From: Hygrocybe punicea
Lineage: Eukaryota; Basidiomycota; Agaricomycetes; Agaricales; Hygrophoraceae
Direction: 5' to 3'
NCBI GenBank assembly: GCA_963556145.1
Contig: OY744473.1
Span: 3,162,001-3,226,000, forward strand
DNA: 64,000 nucleotides
Part shown: positions 10,760 through 22,465 of the stretch, piece after piece
How the letters are laid out: each line of letters starts with the position of its first letter
How positions within the stretch are numbered: the first letter of the stretch is position 1
The notes under the pieces: model-generated
What the model saw: the letters and a program-made list of their open reading frames with translations, nothing else
Databases searched by the model: none
Told to the model about the DNA's origin: nothing
Made by a program: the position numbers and the translations under genes

Positions 10760-13005
10760 CTAATACACGAGGTGATCGGGGTTTACAGGGTGATCACGGA
10801 TAAATGAGGAAGGGAGGAGAGAGAAACGATGTGGAGTTGCGATATCATATTCGTGGGCAAGGGCGGCGGAGGGGATTGGTGATGGGAGGTGATAACAATG
10901 GGTGATCGGGAAAGTGTAGGGACAGGACTTTTTGCGAGTGTTGAAATCAAGGTTCCCAAAACCAGTGGTGTCAACGATCTGGGCAGGGGCGATGATGGGG
11001 GAGGAGATTTCGATGATGGCTGTAATGGCATCAATGGGGGTGGTTTCATAGAGGTAAGCGTGTGTGATGCCGGGAGGGAAGAGATATTTCCGGAATTCGT
11101 GGTTTTTTGAACCATTAAGGATAAGGTTGGCATTATGTGGGTAAATAGCAACTAGAATAGAAGAGGAAGAGAAAGGAGGGGTAATGGAAGGGGGGAGAGT
11201 GAAAAGAGAATGAAGAGATAAAGAAGAAGGAGCGCGGGGATGCAATTTATGGAAATCGTCAACGAGATCCTGGCAATATGTGGTTTCAGTGGCAGGGATC
11301 CAGGAGTCTTCATCACGGGGATAATCGAGCCAATGTACTAAATAATACAATTTGTTATGACGAATATGGGAAATGAGGATATGTTCTATTTCGTAATGGT
11401 CGTCATTATCGATGATTTTGGGAGGAGGTCGAAGATGGTATTTTTGTTGGATAGGGGAAGAAGGAGGTTGGAATGGGGAAAGGAGGGCAACATTGAATAC
11501 AGGAAAGATCTTCCAGGCTTTTGGTAGTTTTAGTTTGTACGACGACGAACCGATTTTGTCGAGGATGGTGAATGGGCCGAACTTCTGATTGTCGAGTTTT
11601 TTGCTTGGACGATCTGTGGTTAAGTTCCTTTCATTCAGCCAGACTTTATCACCAGGGGAAAAGACAATGTTTTTAACATGACTGTCGTACTTATCCTTCA
11701 TTGTCTGTCTTGTGACATCTGCGATTTCTCCGATTCTTTGTTGTATAGTCTTCATACGTGTGATGAAATCATTGACAGCTTCATTTGCGATGGGAGTATG
11801 TGTGTCGAGGTCAAGACCGGTCCAAGGATGTTATCCTTGTGTGGCAAAGAAAGGGGAAGTTTTAATTGCGGATGATTTGCGATTGGCCAAAGCAAACTCT
11901 GCGAGGGCGAGCCATTCATGCCAGTCATCTTGTCGATAATTGGTGAAAAAATGAAGGAAGATTTCGAGTTCTTGATTCATCCGTTCCGTTTGTCCATCAG
12001 CACGTGGATGATATGCTGTTGTAGGTCGTCCTTTAATACCGATCAAAGAATATAATTCAGTGATGAAACGTGAGACAAAAACAGAACTGCGATCCGAGAT
12101 GATGAAGCGTGGCATGCCAAAGCGTTTGAAAACGTGATCACGGAATAATCGTGCCCATCCTTCCAATGTCAATGTCGTGTTCGTGGCGATAAAGATGGGA
12201 TGTTTTGATCGTTTATCGACAACAACCAGAATGGCGTCAAAGCCATGTGATTCTGGTAGGGGACCAATCATATCAATGGAAATTGTATGCCAATTGTATG
12301 GTGGTACATTGTGAGGAAAGAGCTGTCCGAGTTGTTTCCCACATCGTGGTTTGTTTTGTTGGCATTCGGTACAACCATTGATGTATTGTTCAACATCTTC
12401 CTGGATGGTTGGCCATGTCGATGTTCGTGAGATTAATTTGATTGTTTTGTCGCAACCTGGATGGCCTGCGATGGGGTTGTCGTGGTGTAAGAAAATAATG
12501 TTATCATTCGTGGAAGATGTATGGAGTATTTGTCGAATTGATTGTTCTGGTGGAATAAACAGTGAATCAGGGAGACCAATCATACCTTTGTTGTCCATTT
12601 CTTTTGGTTTATGATCGACTTGACGCGAAAGGAGATTGGCTTTCTTGTTTTGCGAGCCTTTGTGATATAATAAACGGGGGTTATAGTCCTGTAGGAATGC
12701 AATCCAATGAGCCTGTCGTCGGTGAGATCTTGTGGCTTTCGATAATATTCTAAATTACAATGATCGGTGAAGATGTCGATTTGCTCTTTTGCACCGAGGA
12801 GGAATTGTCACCATTCTTTGAAACTTTGTATGATTGTGAGCAGTTCTTTGTCGAAGACTTGGTAATTTCGTTCGGCTGGTGTCATTGTTGTCGACATATA
12901 AGCCACAGGGCGGAAAAGACCATTGGGTTGTTCTTGGGACAAGATAGCACCAATTGTGTAATCTGATGCGTCACATTCAATGGTAAATTTTTTGTCAGGA
13001 ATGGG
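10760..13005 (-). pseudogene. pol: gypsy Pol, C-terminal part: RNase H, integrase, chromodomain, ASCH-like domain
   Basis: Reading from 13005 down: RNase H starts PIPDKKFTIECDASDYTIGA. Integrase (12598-11831) shows the HHCC zinc-binding residues (HHDNPIAGHPGCDK, then CTECQ) and catalytic core Asp in DMIGP, Asp in DRSSVF and Glu in QTERMNQELE. A GPFTILDKIG-type GPY/F-like segment follows, then a chromodomain (YEIEHILISHIR, LVHWLDYPRDEDSWIP, about 11230-11400). The last 130 residues (10760-11170) are an added domain containing LILNGSKNHEFRKYLFP, which I read as ASCH/PUA-like. A single stop falls between integrase and the rest (about 11830), in frame. Further stops lie in RNase H. Integrase inserts the cDNA, and chromodomains usually direct it to modified histone H3 in heterochromatin. 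Confidence 0.85.
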
Positions 13006-13007
13006 TA
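13006..13007. repeat. Left TA target duplication of the Plavaka element
   Basis: TA here and TA at 22464-22465 flank the inverted termini. Keeping one TA and deleting 13008-22463 restores the gypsy codons for ILVL followed by PIPDKK without a frameshift. Confidence 0.9.
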
Positions 13008-13230
13008 CATCAGTAAAACACAGGTTGTCTTAATTTGTCTTACCATGTTCTTAACTTGTCTTAGTATTGAGTTAAGACAGATTAAGACAAATTAAGACGA
13101 GATTTAGGTAAGACGGAATAAGATGATCCTTCCACTTATTTTTTCTTACTTTGTCTTATTTTTTCTTATACATTCTTAATATCCTCTTATATGTTCTTAG
13201 TTTTCTCTTATATATTCTTAGTTGTCTCTT
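13008..13230. repeat. Left terminal and subterminal repeats of Plavaka
   Basis: CATCAGTAAAACA is followed by many copies of TGTCTTA, TTCTTA and TTAAGAC in both orientations. In CACTA-type and related elements such subterminal motifs bind the transposase. The right end (22310-22463) has the same words. Bases 13230-13560 are AT-rich with nothing else recognised. Confidence 0.75.
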
Positions 13231-13561
13231 ATTTCGGGCAGAATGAAAACAAATAAATCAATTTAATACTACGACTCATGTAGTACAAAGGAGAATGCTA
13301 ATATGAGAGATGTAAATGGATAACTATATTATGGGTGGGCATAGAGGGGACTCGGAAGGCGCGGTAAAATGACCAGCACTAATATGGAAGGAATAACGAG
13401 GGGGGAAAAAAATAGCGGAACAAAAAAATGGCGCGTGTTAAGGGGGCAAAAACAAGGCAAGGGAATGATGGGGGACATGGGGAAAAGGCCTGGTATAATT
13501 CAATGGATGCGGCATGGGGATTGGTCAATCAATCTACGAGAGAATGAGTTGTCTCTTGATT

Positions 13562-16500
13562 TCAGAAAGAGAATGACATACCATCATCTGAAACGTCAAT
13601 AAGAGCTGCACGCTCATCCTCCCTGGCTCCTCCAATCCAGGACGTCTGAGAATCACCGTGCCGGCTTATTTTTGCATATGCCTGTGCCTTCTCAACGATC
13701 TTCACGAAAGAACCTTCGCGAAGGTTCTTGATTGAGGTGAGATAATTCTGCAACACTGCACCCCAGTTCAGTTCGTTGAAGGCGCGATCCTTGGCAGACT
13801 CCTTGCCTGTGGCAGTGTTGACAGATTTGATGATTGCCTGCGGAGTATTTTTGCCTTTCTTTGTATCCCCACCCAGGGACTTAATGGAGATAGCGCTGTC
13901 TCGCCAAAGTACATATGAGCGCTCAACCTAATAAGGTGGTGAGTTCAGGTATGTAAGGGGGAGAGAAAAACATACAGCAGTGAGTGAGAGGGCAAGAGCC
14001 ATGTATGGATCCAGTTCACCCACGTAAGGCACCCTCACAGCACCCAGAATAGCTGAATAGTGAGTCGCGAACGTTTGAAGAACCATGGGACCATGGAATA
14101 AACCACGGTATTCCTACAATATGAACAAAATATTAGTGTATCGAATATCATAGGATTAGATATACCGATCGGTCATTCCCATCGGCTTTCTGGTAAAGAA
14201 AGGCAAAATTTTGGAGTTGTTTTGCCGCAAAAGAGGCGCGGGCTTCGCTAGTATCAAAATCTTCATTGTTGTCAAAAAAAGCATTAATAATGGCAAGCGC
14301 GGCAGAGCCGAAGGATGCACGCCATTCATAAGCGCGTTGATTAGCCTGTAAATAGTTAGTAGCATAAAATGATACAAATTTCTTGAACTTACAATGGAAA
14401 ATACGGGCTCATTGATTGTGACCACGAGTGGGATGTTTTCCCCATAGATATTGTTCCACACCTGTTGCTGAGCCATGATAGCGTCGCAGTCCTTGACGCT
14501 GTAGATGCGGGTTCTTGGTTGGCTTCGGAACTATAATGATAAAATAAGTGATCCTAACCAGTGGGTGTCAGCGTAGAAGTGACTGGATAAATCAGTGTCG
14601 GGAATAGTAGTAAAAGGAAGGGAATGTTAGTAAAAGTAAAGCCGCCACGTAAAACTGGACTAATAACGACGAATCCGGCGATGAACGGAGTGAAAACGGA
14701 TAAATAACGACGAACCCGACGATGCCGATGATGTCGGGTACGGCGGGTCGGGTCGGGTCGGGTCGGGTCGGGTTGGAAACGATGAACAAATAACGGGAAC
14801 AACGATGAAGACGATGATGTGAACTATAAAAAGTCTAAGGGCTACTAGGACGAGCTTGTAAAGGGATTAAAAGATGCTTCTGACTAAAGGGAAACGGGGA
14901 CTAATGGTATCTTTTTTTTTGTACGGTCGTCGGGGACCGTTTTTATAGTACATGTGTGTGTAGCTACTTTCGGACATGTCTACTTTGGCTGATGGTAAAC
15001 TACAAAGAAAGATTGGAATGGGGATGTGGAAAGGGGGGTTGCAAAGCGACAAAGACAGGTAAATGGAGGGGAAAACGAATATGCAAGGAAAAGATCTAGA
15101 AGTCCTACATATCTCTGAAAGGACGACGGGATGCATAAATATGGTAAGTCCAAAGTCGGGGATTGACTTCGATGAGATCCATCTTCTAGAATTGGAACTC
15201 CGAGGCGTTTGAGGCTGCCGGATTTGGTCCGAAAGCGGCCGTCACAAAGCGGCATATGTCGGATCACGTCAGTCATGTCGGGTTGGAATGGGAATCGTTT
15301 GGAGGTGTCGGATCCGTCCGGATTCGTGTTATATCGATGATACGGACTCAGAGAGACGTCGAGTCTCTACAATGCACCATGGATCCTTGTATCTGGCAAT
15401 GTAGTTGAGGTAGGTTGGAATGAAGATACAGCACCAGGTATTGCCCCTTTCGCAACCTGTGGGGAGCTGGCTGTTGACAAATTTCCCACAGCTGATATGA
15501 GCTTTACTGTCTTGTGATGCGTCTAGATCACCGTCTTCAACTTTGAGGGGGACCTGCAGTGACAGACTATACAACCACCGCCAATAAATCGACAACGGCA
15601 CTCACTGAATGTGCCATTCGATGATCTGAAGAGGCCAGTGGCTTGGTTTTGAGCCATTCATCATCACTAGCGTCAAGGAGCTCCAAGGGTTCAGAGAAGG
15701 GTTTCACCTTGGTTAGCACCCGCTCTGATTTATGGACCATGGTGGCAACCTTTGCCTTGCTTTTGGTCGCCAAGGCCATTGAAACAAGAGTTGAAGATGG
15801 GAGGGTCGAACTGGTGCAAATGCTGGCACTTGCACCGCTGTTCTTTGATTTCCCCCCTCTTCCTGAGGAAATTTTGGCTGCCCAGTTGCTGATGAGGCCA
15901 GATGAAGACTTGTCAAATGGTCTAAACAGGTTATAATAAAAAAGTGTAGTCTCTTCGAGCAGAAACATTGGTGGGTCACCTGACTGATTGGGTAAGGTTG
16001 CCTCGAGTCGCTGTCACGGTGATAATCAGTCTGATGGTCCTTCGATTTGGAACCATTCAACTGCCAGCTCACCCTCAGCGTTGCTGGCTGCAGCCTCACA
16101 GAACACCTTGACAGCCTCACGAACACCCGGCTTTTCCACTCGCCTCTTTTTCTTGGACTGCACCTCTTCCACCTCAATCTCCTCGCTTTGATCACCCCCA
16201 TCTTCGCTATCAGGCTGGTAGAGGTCGTCGTCACCATCAATTACCTCGCCGTTGCCCACCTTATCGAATTCTATTGCCTCATTACTTGAGACATCATTGT
16301 TCTCTGCATCCTCGGTGAGGAGGTTATCCATACCCTAGAGATTACATTAATTGATATTTATTCATTACTTAAAAGAATTGTATACCTTTGGTAAGTTGGG
16401 AACGCGTTGTGTCACTTGACGACGGGCCTTGGCATGGGCTTCTATGCCTGCACTCGCCTTTGCATCGCTCTGGCTTATTGTCATTTCTAGGGTTGCAAGA

Positions 16501-16574
16501 CCACGTAGCTTTGTTTCATGTAGCTGTTCGAGCACTTCCTTTTTGAGTCGTTTGCGTTCATGGTCCTCATTCAT
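13562..16574 (-). pseudogene. DUF6532-like accessory gene of the Plavaka element
   Basis: Exons on the minus strand, in order: MNEDHERKRLKKEV with a basic N-terminus and a coiled-coil-like stretch (16574 down); an acidic segment with DGDDDLYQPDSEDGGD (16200-16330); a Lys/Ser-rich segment (15640-15930); then LPTGCERGNTW and FIPTYLNYIARY (about 15390-15480), VWNNIYGENIPLVVTI (14400-14470), the RAYEWRASFGSAALAI segment (14290-14340), GLFHGPMVLQTFATHYSAI (14050-14100) and ALALSLTAVERSY (about 13920-13990). The conserved C-terminal part matches a mushroom-specific family that I recall as DUF6532. Short GT-AG introns separate the exons. An 800-bp gap (14536-15340) with GGGTC repeats looks like an insertion inside an intron. 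Transcribed divergently from the transposase. Role unknown; it may be a DNA-binding or regulatory partner. Confidence 0.6.
14685..14775. repeat. GGGTC microsatellite
   Basis: Four to five copies of GGGTC (14740-14772) next to AACGACGAACCCGACGATG-type words. It lies in the gap between exons of the DUF6532-like gene and may belong to a small insertion of the GGGTA/GGGTC-end type, but no clear termini were found. Confidence 0.55.
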
Positions 16575-16799
16575 CTGTGCTTGGGTACGTCATTTCCACT
16601 TGGGTACTGCAAGACCTGGATGCTGAGTACTGTTTGTAGGTCGAGTTTGCATGCGGTTGTTTGGTACCGGCATTGTAGTGAAGGATTGTCGTGGGGTAAG
16701 TGGAGTTCAAGAGTTGAAAGGTTTGATTTGAACTTGTTTGCCTTTTTTTTGCAGCGTGTGAAACACCACTGAGGTATCGGACATTGCCACACTTGGTGC

Positions 16800-19700
16800 A
16801 AGCCGGATATGCTCGAACTATCCCCTGCACATTTCCAGGGTGCAAACGGTTCTTTTGCAGTTGATCTGGTCTTCTCAAGCACACCCGGACTAAGCACGCT
16901 CACCCTGATCTATCAGAGTGTCGAGTGCCAGTGGTGCCATCCCAGAGCAGCCCACCATCCGACGTGCCATCTGATGACCCCAATACCTTGGATGCGGCTG
17001 AATCCGAGTCTCCACCACCATCTCCTCAACTGCATTGGGATGCTGATGATGGAGAACGTATGCATGGAGAGGAGGAGGAATGTTACGTGGGTGCGGACCA
17101 GGAACCACATCCCCGCCATGTTTTCCACCCACAGATAAACAGTGAGTTAATGTGTCATTACTGCCATTGAATCCTGTCATATAATGGATGTTTTCGACAG
17201 GGAAGCCTTGTGATGGAGACGGCAACTATTTACCTCCAGGTGCACCCCCTCCCCCTCCTGATAACATACTGCCCCCCGATGACTGGTGCCCATTCACATC
17301 GCGGGTCGAATTCGAGACAGCAGAATTTTTGTACAAATGTAATCAGATGTCTGCCAGCGACATTGACACACTGCTTGAATTATGGGGGGCATCATTGCTT
17401 GCATCTGGTGCTGCGCCCCCGTTTTTCAGTCATGAGGATCTCTACAAAACAATTGATAATGCAAAAGTTGGCGACGTTCTGTGGAAGAACTTCACTGTCC
17501 ATTATGATGGTGAAGTTCTGGCTGGGCCCCCTTCGTGGATGGCGAAAGATTTTGATGTATGGTATCGAAACCCTCACGACATTATGAAGAATATGCTTGG
17601 AAATGTAGATTTTGTTGGGGAGATGGATGCTGCCCCTTTTCGGGAGTACAATGCCGACAGAGATCGACAATATCACAACTTCATGTCCGGTGATTGGGCC
17701 TGGAATCAAGCAGTAAGTGCCGGATCATGTTAACATTTTATACTAATATTTTGACAGGACATTATTGCCGAAGATCCAGAAACTCATGGCTCGATGTTTG
17801 TGCCTATAATTCTCGGCAGTGATAAAACTATGGTCTCAGTTGCAACTGGTGACACGGGGTATTACCCGCTTTATGCTTCAATAGGAAATGCACACAATGG
17901 CCTTCAGCGTGCTCACTGAAATGCTCTTGTCCTTGTCGGTTTTCTTGCTATTCCAAAAGGTTTCACTGTACTTGACATCATTTCATTTCATTTTGGTTCA
18001 TAGTTGCAAGAGCTGAGGCCGATACAGATGGATTTTGTGAATTTAAACGTCAACTTTTCCACACTTCGATGGCAAAGATTCTTAATCCCCTCAAACCGGC
18101 CATGACAGCTCCAGAAGTTGTCCACTGCTATGATGGCCATTTCCGCCGTGTGATCTATGGTATTGGCCCATATATTGCTGACTACCAAGAGCAAGTAACT
18201 GTTACCTGTATCGTACAGGGGTGGTGACCTAAGTATAGACATTTTTTACTGGTACTCAACATCATTCATATGGTTTACAGGTGCACTGCATCCTCTAAAA
18301 ACTTAGATGGTGGCGATGGCCATTCTCGCACTTCTGAGCACACAAATTTTATAATTGATTCATTTGGGCTCGGTGTAGCATGGCGTGATTATGGAATAGC
18401 AGGAAAATGTCAAGTAATGTAATCCCTACTGCATACTGATCCTCTCTTATTCTGTCATTGTGTAGCCATTCACCCACGATTTTCCACGAGCAGATATTTA
18501 TGAACTGCTTGCCCCTGACCTGCTTCACCAGCTCATCAAAGGTGTATTTAAAGATCACCTTGTGCAGTGGGTGCAAGATTATCTGCTTGCAAATCATGGA
18601 AAGAAGCGTGGCAATGAAATTTTGGATGACATTGATCGCCGGTAAGTCTTTTGGATTGAGTTGGTCAATTAGACTGACAGGTACTGTAGTATTGCAATTG
18701 CTGCACCATTCTCAAATCTCCGTCAATTCCCTGAAGGGCAAGGATTTAAGCAGTGGACAGGGGATGATTCAAAAGCCCTGATGAAGGTACACCATGATGT
18801 GCTCTATTGATTTGCACTAATAATAATACCACAGGTATACCTTCCTGCCATTGAAGGTTATGTCCCCGTTGAGATGGTCCGCTGCTTACAAGCATTTCTG
18901 GAATTTTGTTACATTGCATGACAGGATGTTCATGATGAGAAAACACTCACTCAGCTTACTGAGGCGATGAATCGTTTCCATCTCTACCGAGAGATTTTTG
19001 TGGCCACTGGTGTTCACCCAGATGGCTTTGGCCTTCCTCGTCAACATTCCATGCTTCATTACCTTTGTCTGATTCGAGCTTTTGGGAGTCCGAATGGCTT
19101 GTGCTCATCAATTACAGAGTCAAAGCATGTCAAAGCTGTCAAAGAACCTTGGCGTCAGTCTAGCCACCATGAGGCTTTGGGCCAGATGCTACTGGCTAAT
19201 CAGTGGCTTGACAAGTTGGCGGCTCTTCATGTGGACTTCACTCACCGTGGAATGCTTGAAGGGACATGTTATACAGACAGCCTCATGGAAATTGGTATGT
19301 CTTGGAGTCTCACAATTAGATATTCCTGAGTAATATTATTCTTAGGGGATGGTGATGGTGGTGTTAATGTCTCTGATGAGAATGATAGTGAAGATGAGCA
19401 TGATGGTGGTGCTGTTGATGGTCCTCCCATCACATCTTATGTTGATATGGCATGGACTGTTGGTATGTGTTTTATTAACCTTTTGGACATCAAATTAATA
19501 ACATGTGTAGTTCGAACTTGGAATATTCACTCTCTTGCAGCTGAGATTCAGCAACCAACATTTCCCATGCTTCTTGCTCACTTTCTCTATGATCAGCTAT
19601 ACCCTAATAATGTTCTCTCTGCATCCCAAGTTCCTCTCAGCGCATGTCCATCATACACAGGCAAGACCAGGGTGCACAATTCAGCTGTTGCCACCTCCCA

Positions 19701-20456
19701 TGCTCCAAGTGATCCCAGTGGAATTGGTGGCATGCATCGTGAGTATATCAGGGCTGTACCATCATGGAGAAAGGGTCCCAGTCAGTATGATTGTGTCTTT
19801 CTCAATCGCAATCCAGAATTGCCTGGAATGCGTGGGTTGGATATTGTTCGTGTTCTTCTCTTATTTTCTTTTGACTTCAGTGGCACAACATATCCTTGTG
19901 CATTGGTCCATTGGCTTAAAGTTGTTGGTGATGATGCAGATGAGGATACAGGGATGTGGATTGTGCAGCCAGAAGCTAATGCTGATAAGTCTCCAGTCCT
20001 TTCTATTATTCATGTTGAATATGTTGTCCGTGCTGCTCATCTGCTTCCTGTGTTTGGAAATGTTGTCATTCCCAGAGCTCTACACTTTCACCAATCCCTT
20101 GACTCCTTCAAAGCTTTCTATGTAAACAGGTTTATTGACCATCATGCTTTCAAAACAATATAATCTTTGCCTTGGTGATCCTAAAAATGAGGATATTTGC
20201 TATATAAATAGAATGTAGCAATGGATCTGTTGACCTCACTAAGCTCACTGAGCAAGCTGAGTGCCAGTGTTATGAAGGTCTGTAATACACCTAATCTGCA
20301 TGTGCATCACCAACTTGATACTCTCTTACAGAAATGGTTGAAATCATGAAACACATGAAGTGTATCACCTCTTCTGATCAAGAACTTACAGTTGAGGAAT
20401 GCAATCATTTCTCTGTCACTTGCAAGAATGTCATCAGTGCATATTACATGTCATAA
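16800..20456 (+). pseudogene. Plavaka transposase
   Basis: The N-terminus has a C2H2-type finger (CTFPGCKRFF, then HTRTKH, about 16826-16893), then an acidic proline-rich linker. After an intron (GTGAGT...CGACAG, about 17136-17200) the conserved body starts: DDWCPFTSRVEFETAEFL, the DFDVWYRNPHDIMKNML segment, and MSGDWAWNQA. It continues over further introns with ETHGSMFVPIILGSDKT (about 17785-17830), [31 protein letters not shown] (about 18510-18570), and VKEPWRQSSHHEALGQML (about 19130-19190), ending near ITYVDMAW and a C-terminal block to 20163. These are hallmarks of the Plavaka family (a DDE transposase group described from Agaricomycetes). At least three in-frame TGA codons stand where arginine is expected (in the zinc finger, after LQRAH, and before QDVHDEK). 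First exon and exact start are uncertain. Confidence 0.85.
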
Positions 20457-21239
20457 AGAATTGTTTCCTCTATCAAGCAAAAATAATAGTCAAAAGAGAA
20501 TGAGACACAGAGGTAAGAGGCTACTGAGAGAAAATTGAGAGCAAAGTGACCAAGATTTTTAAGAACATTCATGAAGTTCTTGATAAAGACCTTATCCATT
20601 TCACTACCTCTGGCAAGTCTAAGATGTTCTAAACACTATCTTTAGCTGATTTCTTGGAGCCAGATCTCAGAATGGCTGATTACTATTGTTACCTTACAGA
20701 GTTGACCTGCACCCAAGGCAAAACCCACAGCAAAGCACGTGGGTGTACCTGTAGCCCTGATATCCACTATTTGATGATGCTATCGTTAAGCTTGACACAT
20801 TAGCAGAAGAAAGCTACAAAGATTTAACTCTTATTATGCAACTTGTAAGGAATAATTTGATGCTTGCTGAGATGTTATTAAAGGAAGGTTCGCCTTGTTT
20901 GTGTTGCATAATGGCTACGACTCTCAAGTTTGTTTGCCATTATCTTTTACTCTTGGTCTTATACTTGTTGCTTGACTTGTCTGACAGTGACAGTTAAGAA
21001 TAATGTTATATATGCTCTATGGAAAATCCAGCATAAATTCCTTATAACTGAACCTGAAAATAAGCAGTTGAGAGGAAGTTGACAGTGACTTTGCATTGAG
21101 TGTGCTTGATTCCTTTGATTTCATAATGTACTAGGTCACATCTTCCACAGTTGCATCTCCATCTGCCTTACCCTTCTTCTCTTTATCCTGAGCCTCCTTT
21201 CCATTTGCCTACTACACTTGTACTGACATCCTTCCCTTA
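20457..21239. other. 3' flank of the Plavaka transposase, no gene recognised
   Basis: AT-rich, with short interrupted frames on the plus strand. No domain, repeat or terminator-like feature stands out. It may hold degraded 3' exon or UTR sequence. Confidence 0.3.
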
Positions 21240-22290
21240 GCATGCATATCCCACCACCATCCTCCTCTCCATCTTCATGCCCCAACCTCTCCCCCCTGTA
21301 ATCCTCCTCTCCATCTAGATGTCCCTCCCTTTCCTGTCATCCATCCCCTCTCCAACTCCATGCCACTTCATGCCGCTCCCTCTCCCCCCTCTTCAACTCC
21401 ATGCCCCACCCTCTCCCCCCTTCTCCAGCTCCATCCCCCAGCTCCACCCTCTCCCCCCTCTTGAACTCCATCCCCCTGGACCTGCCTCTCCCCCCCTCTC
21501 CTACTCCATTGCCCTCCCTCTCCCCCTCTCTCCAACTCCATCCCCCTGTGCCTCCTGCTCCCCCCTCACCATCCCCATGCCCCTCCCTCTCCCCCCCTCT
21601 CCAGCTCCATCCCCCTGCCCCTCCCTCTCCCCCCTCTCCAACTCCACCCCCCTCCCTCTCTCTCTCTCTCCAACTCCATCCCCCTCCCCTTTTCCATCCC
21701 GCTCTTGTTCTGCACACCCCACCCCTCCCTCTCCCCCTCTCCATCTGCATGCCCCTCCCTTTGCCCCCCTCCCTCCCCTCCTCTTGATCTGCACACCTCT
21801 CCCCTCCCCCTCCCTCTCCTGCTCCCTCTCCATCTGCATGCCCCTCACCCTCACCCTCCACCTCTTCCCTCCATCTGCCTCTCATTCTGCATGCCCCTCC
21901 CCTACCCCTACCCGTCCCCCAGCCCTTCCCCCCTTCCCCTCTCTCTCCCCTCTCTCTCATCCCCTCTCCATCTCTCCCCCCCTGTCCCCCCATCCTTGTC
22001 CTCCTCCTCCTCCTCCTCCTCCTCCTCCTCCCCTCTCCATTTCCCTCCCACACTCCCTACCTCTCCCCATTCCCTATCCATAGCGTCCCCGTCACTCTTG
22101 CCCCCATCATATCCCTCTCCATTTTTCACACTCCCCTCCCCTCTCCCTCCATCTCTTTTCTCCTTCCTCCTTCCTCCTCCTCCCCCTCCCATCCCATTTC
22201 TCCATCCTCCTCTGCCTCATCTCCCTGCCTCATCCCCCTCTCCATCTCCAACCCCCTCTCCATTTTCGTCCACACTCCTATCCCCATCAC
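21240..22290. repeat. C/T-rich minisatellite inside Plavaka
   Basis: About 1 kb made of variants of CCCTCTCC, TCCATCTGCATG, CTCCATCCCCCT and a (CTC)n tract near 22005-22030. One strand is almost purely pyrimidine. It produces long overlapping open frames on both strands (up to 254 aa) that are compositional artefacts. Such tracts can form triplex DNA and often vary in length. Confidence 0.9.
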
Positions 22291-22463
22291 TCTAAGTTAC
22301 CACTAGGCTAAGAGTCACTGTACTACTAGTACTCCACTTACTTATCCTATCTTAGTTGTCTTATCTGTCTTAATGGTCTTAACTCAGTCTTACTCATATG
22401 AGACTAAGACAATTAAGACAATTATTAATAAGATGAGTAAGTAGAATCCCTGTTTTACTGATG

Positions 22464-22465
22464 TA
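22464..22465. repeat. Right TA target duplication of the Plavaka element
   Basis: Pairs with TA at 13006-13007; see the left copy. Confidence 0.9.

Larger units (their letters stand above)
13008..22463 (+). mobile_element. Plavaka-type DDE DNA transposon, 9456 bp
   Basis: Termini are 13-bp perfect inverted repeats CATCAGTAAAACA (13008-13020 and, reversed, 22451-22463), followed on both sides by about 200 bp of subterminal repeats built from GTCTTAA and TTAAGAC words. The target duplication is TA. Two divergent genes lie inside: a DUF6532-like gene on the minus strand (13562-16574) and a Plavaka transposase on the plus strand (16800-20456). A C/T-rich minisatellite occupies 21240-22290. The insertion site is inside the gypsy pol, between the RT and RNase H coding regions. 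Several arginine codons have become TGA, so this copy is not autonomous now. Confidence 0.9.

Noticed and set aside
14740..14772. GGGTC repeats as telomere-like sequence
   Set aside because: Only a few copies of a 5-bp unit, internal to the Plavaka element, and not the TTAGGG type expected in basidiomycetes.
21319..22295. Overlapping open frames of 120-254 aa on both strands
   Set aside because: They arise from a pyrimidine-rich minisatellite; all frames give Pro/Ser/Leu or Arg/Gly/Glu repeats and none shows domain-like complexity.
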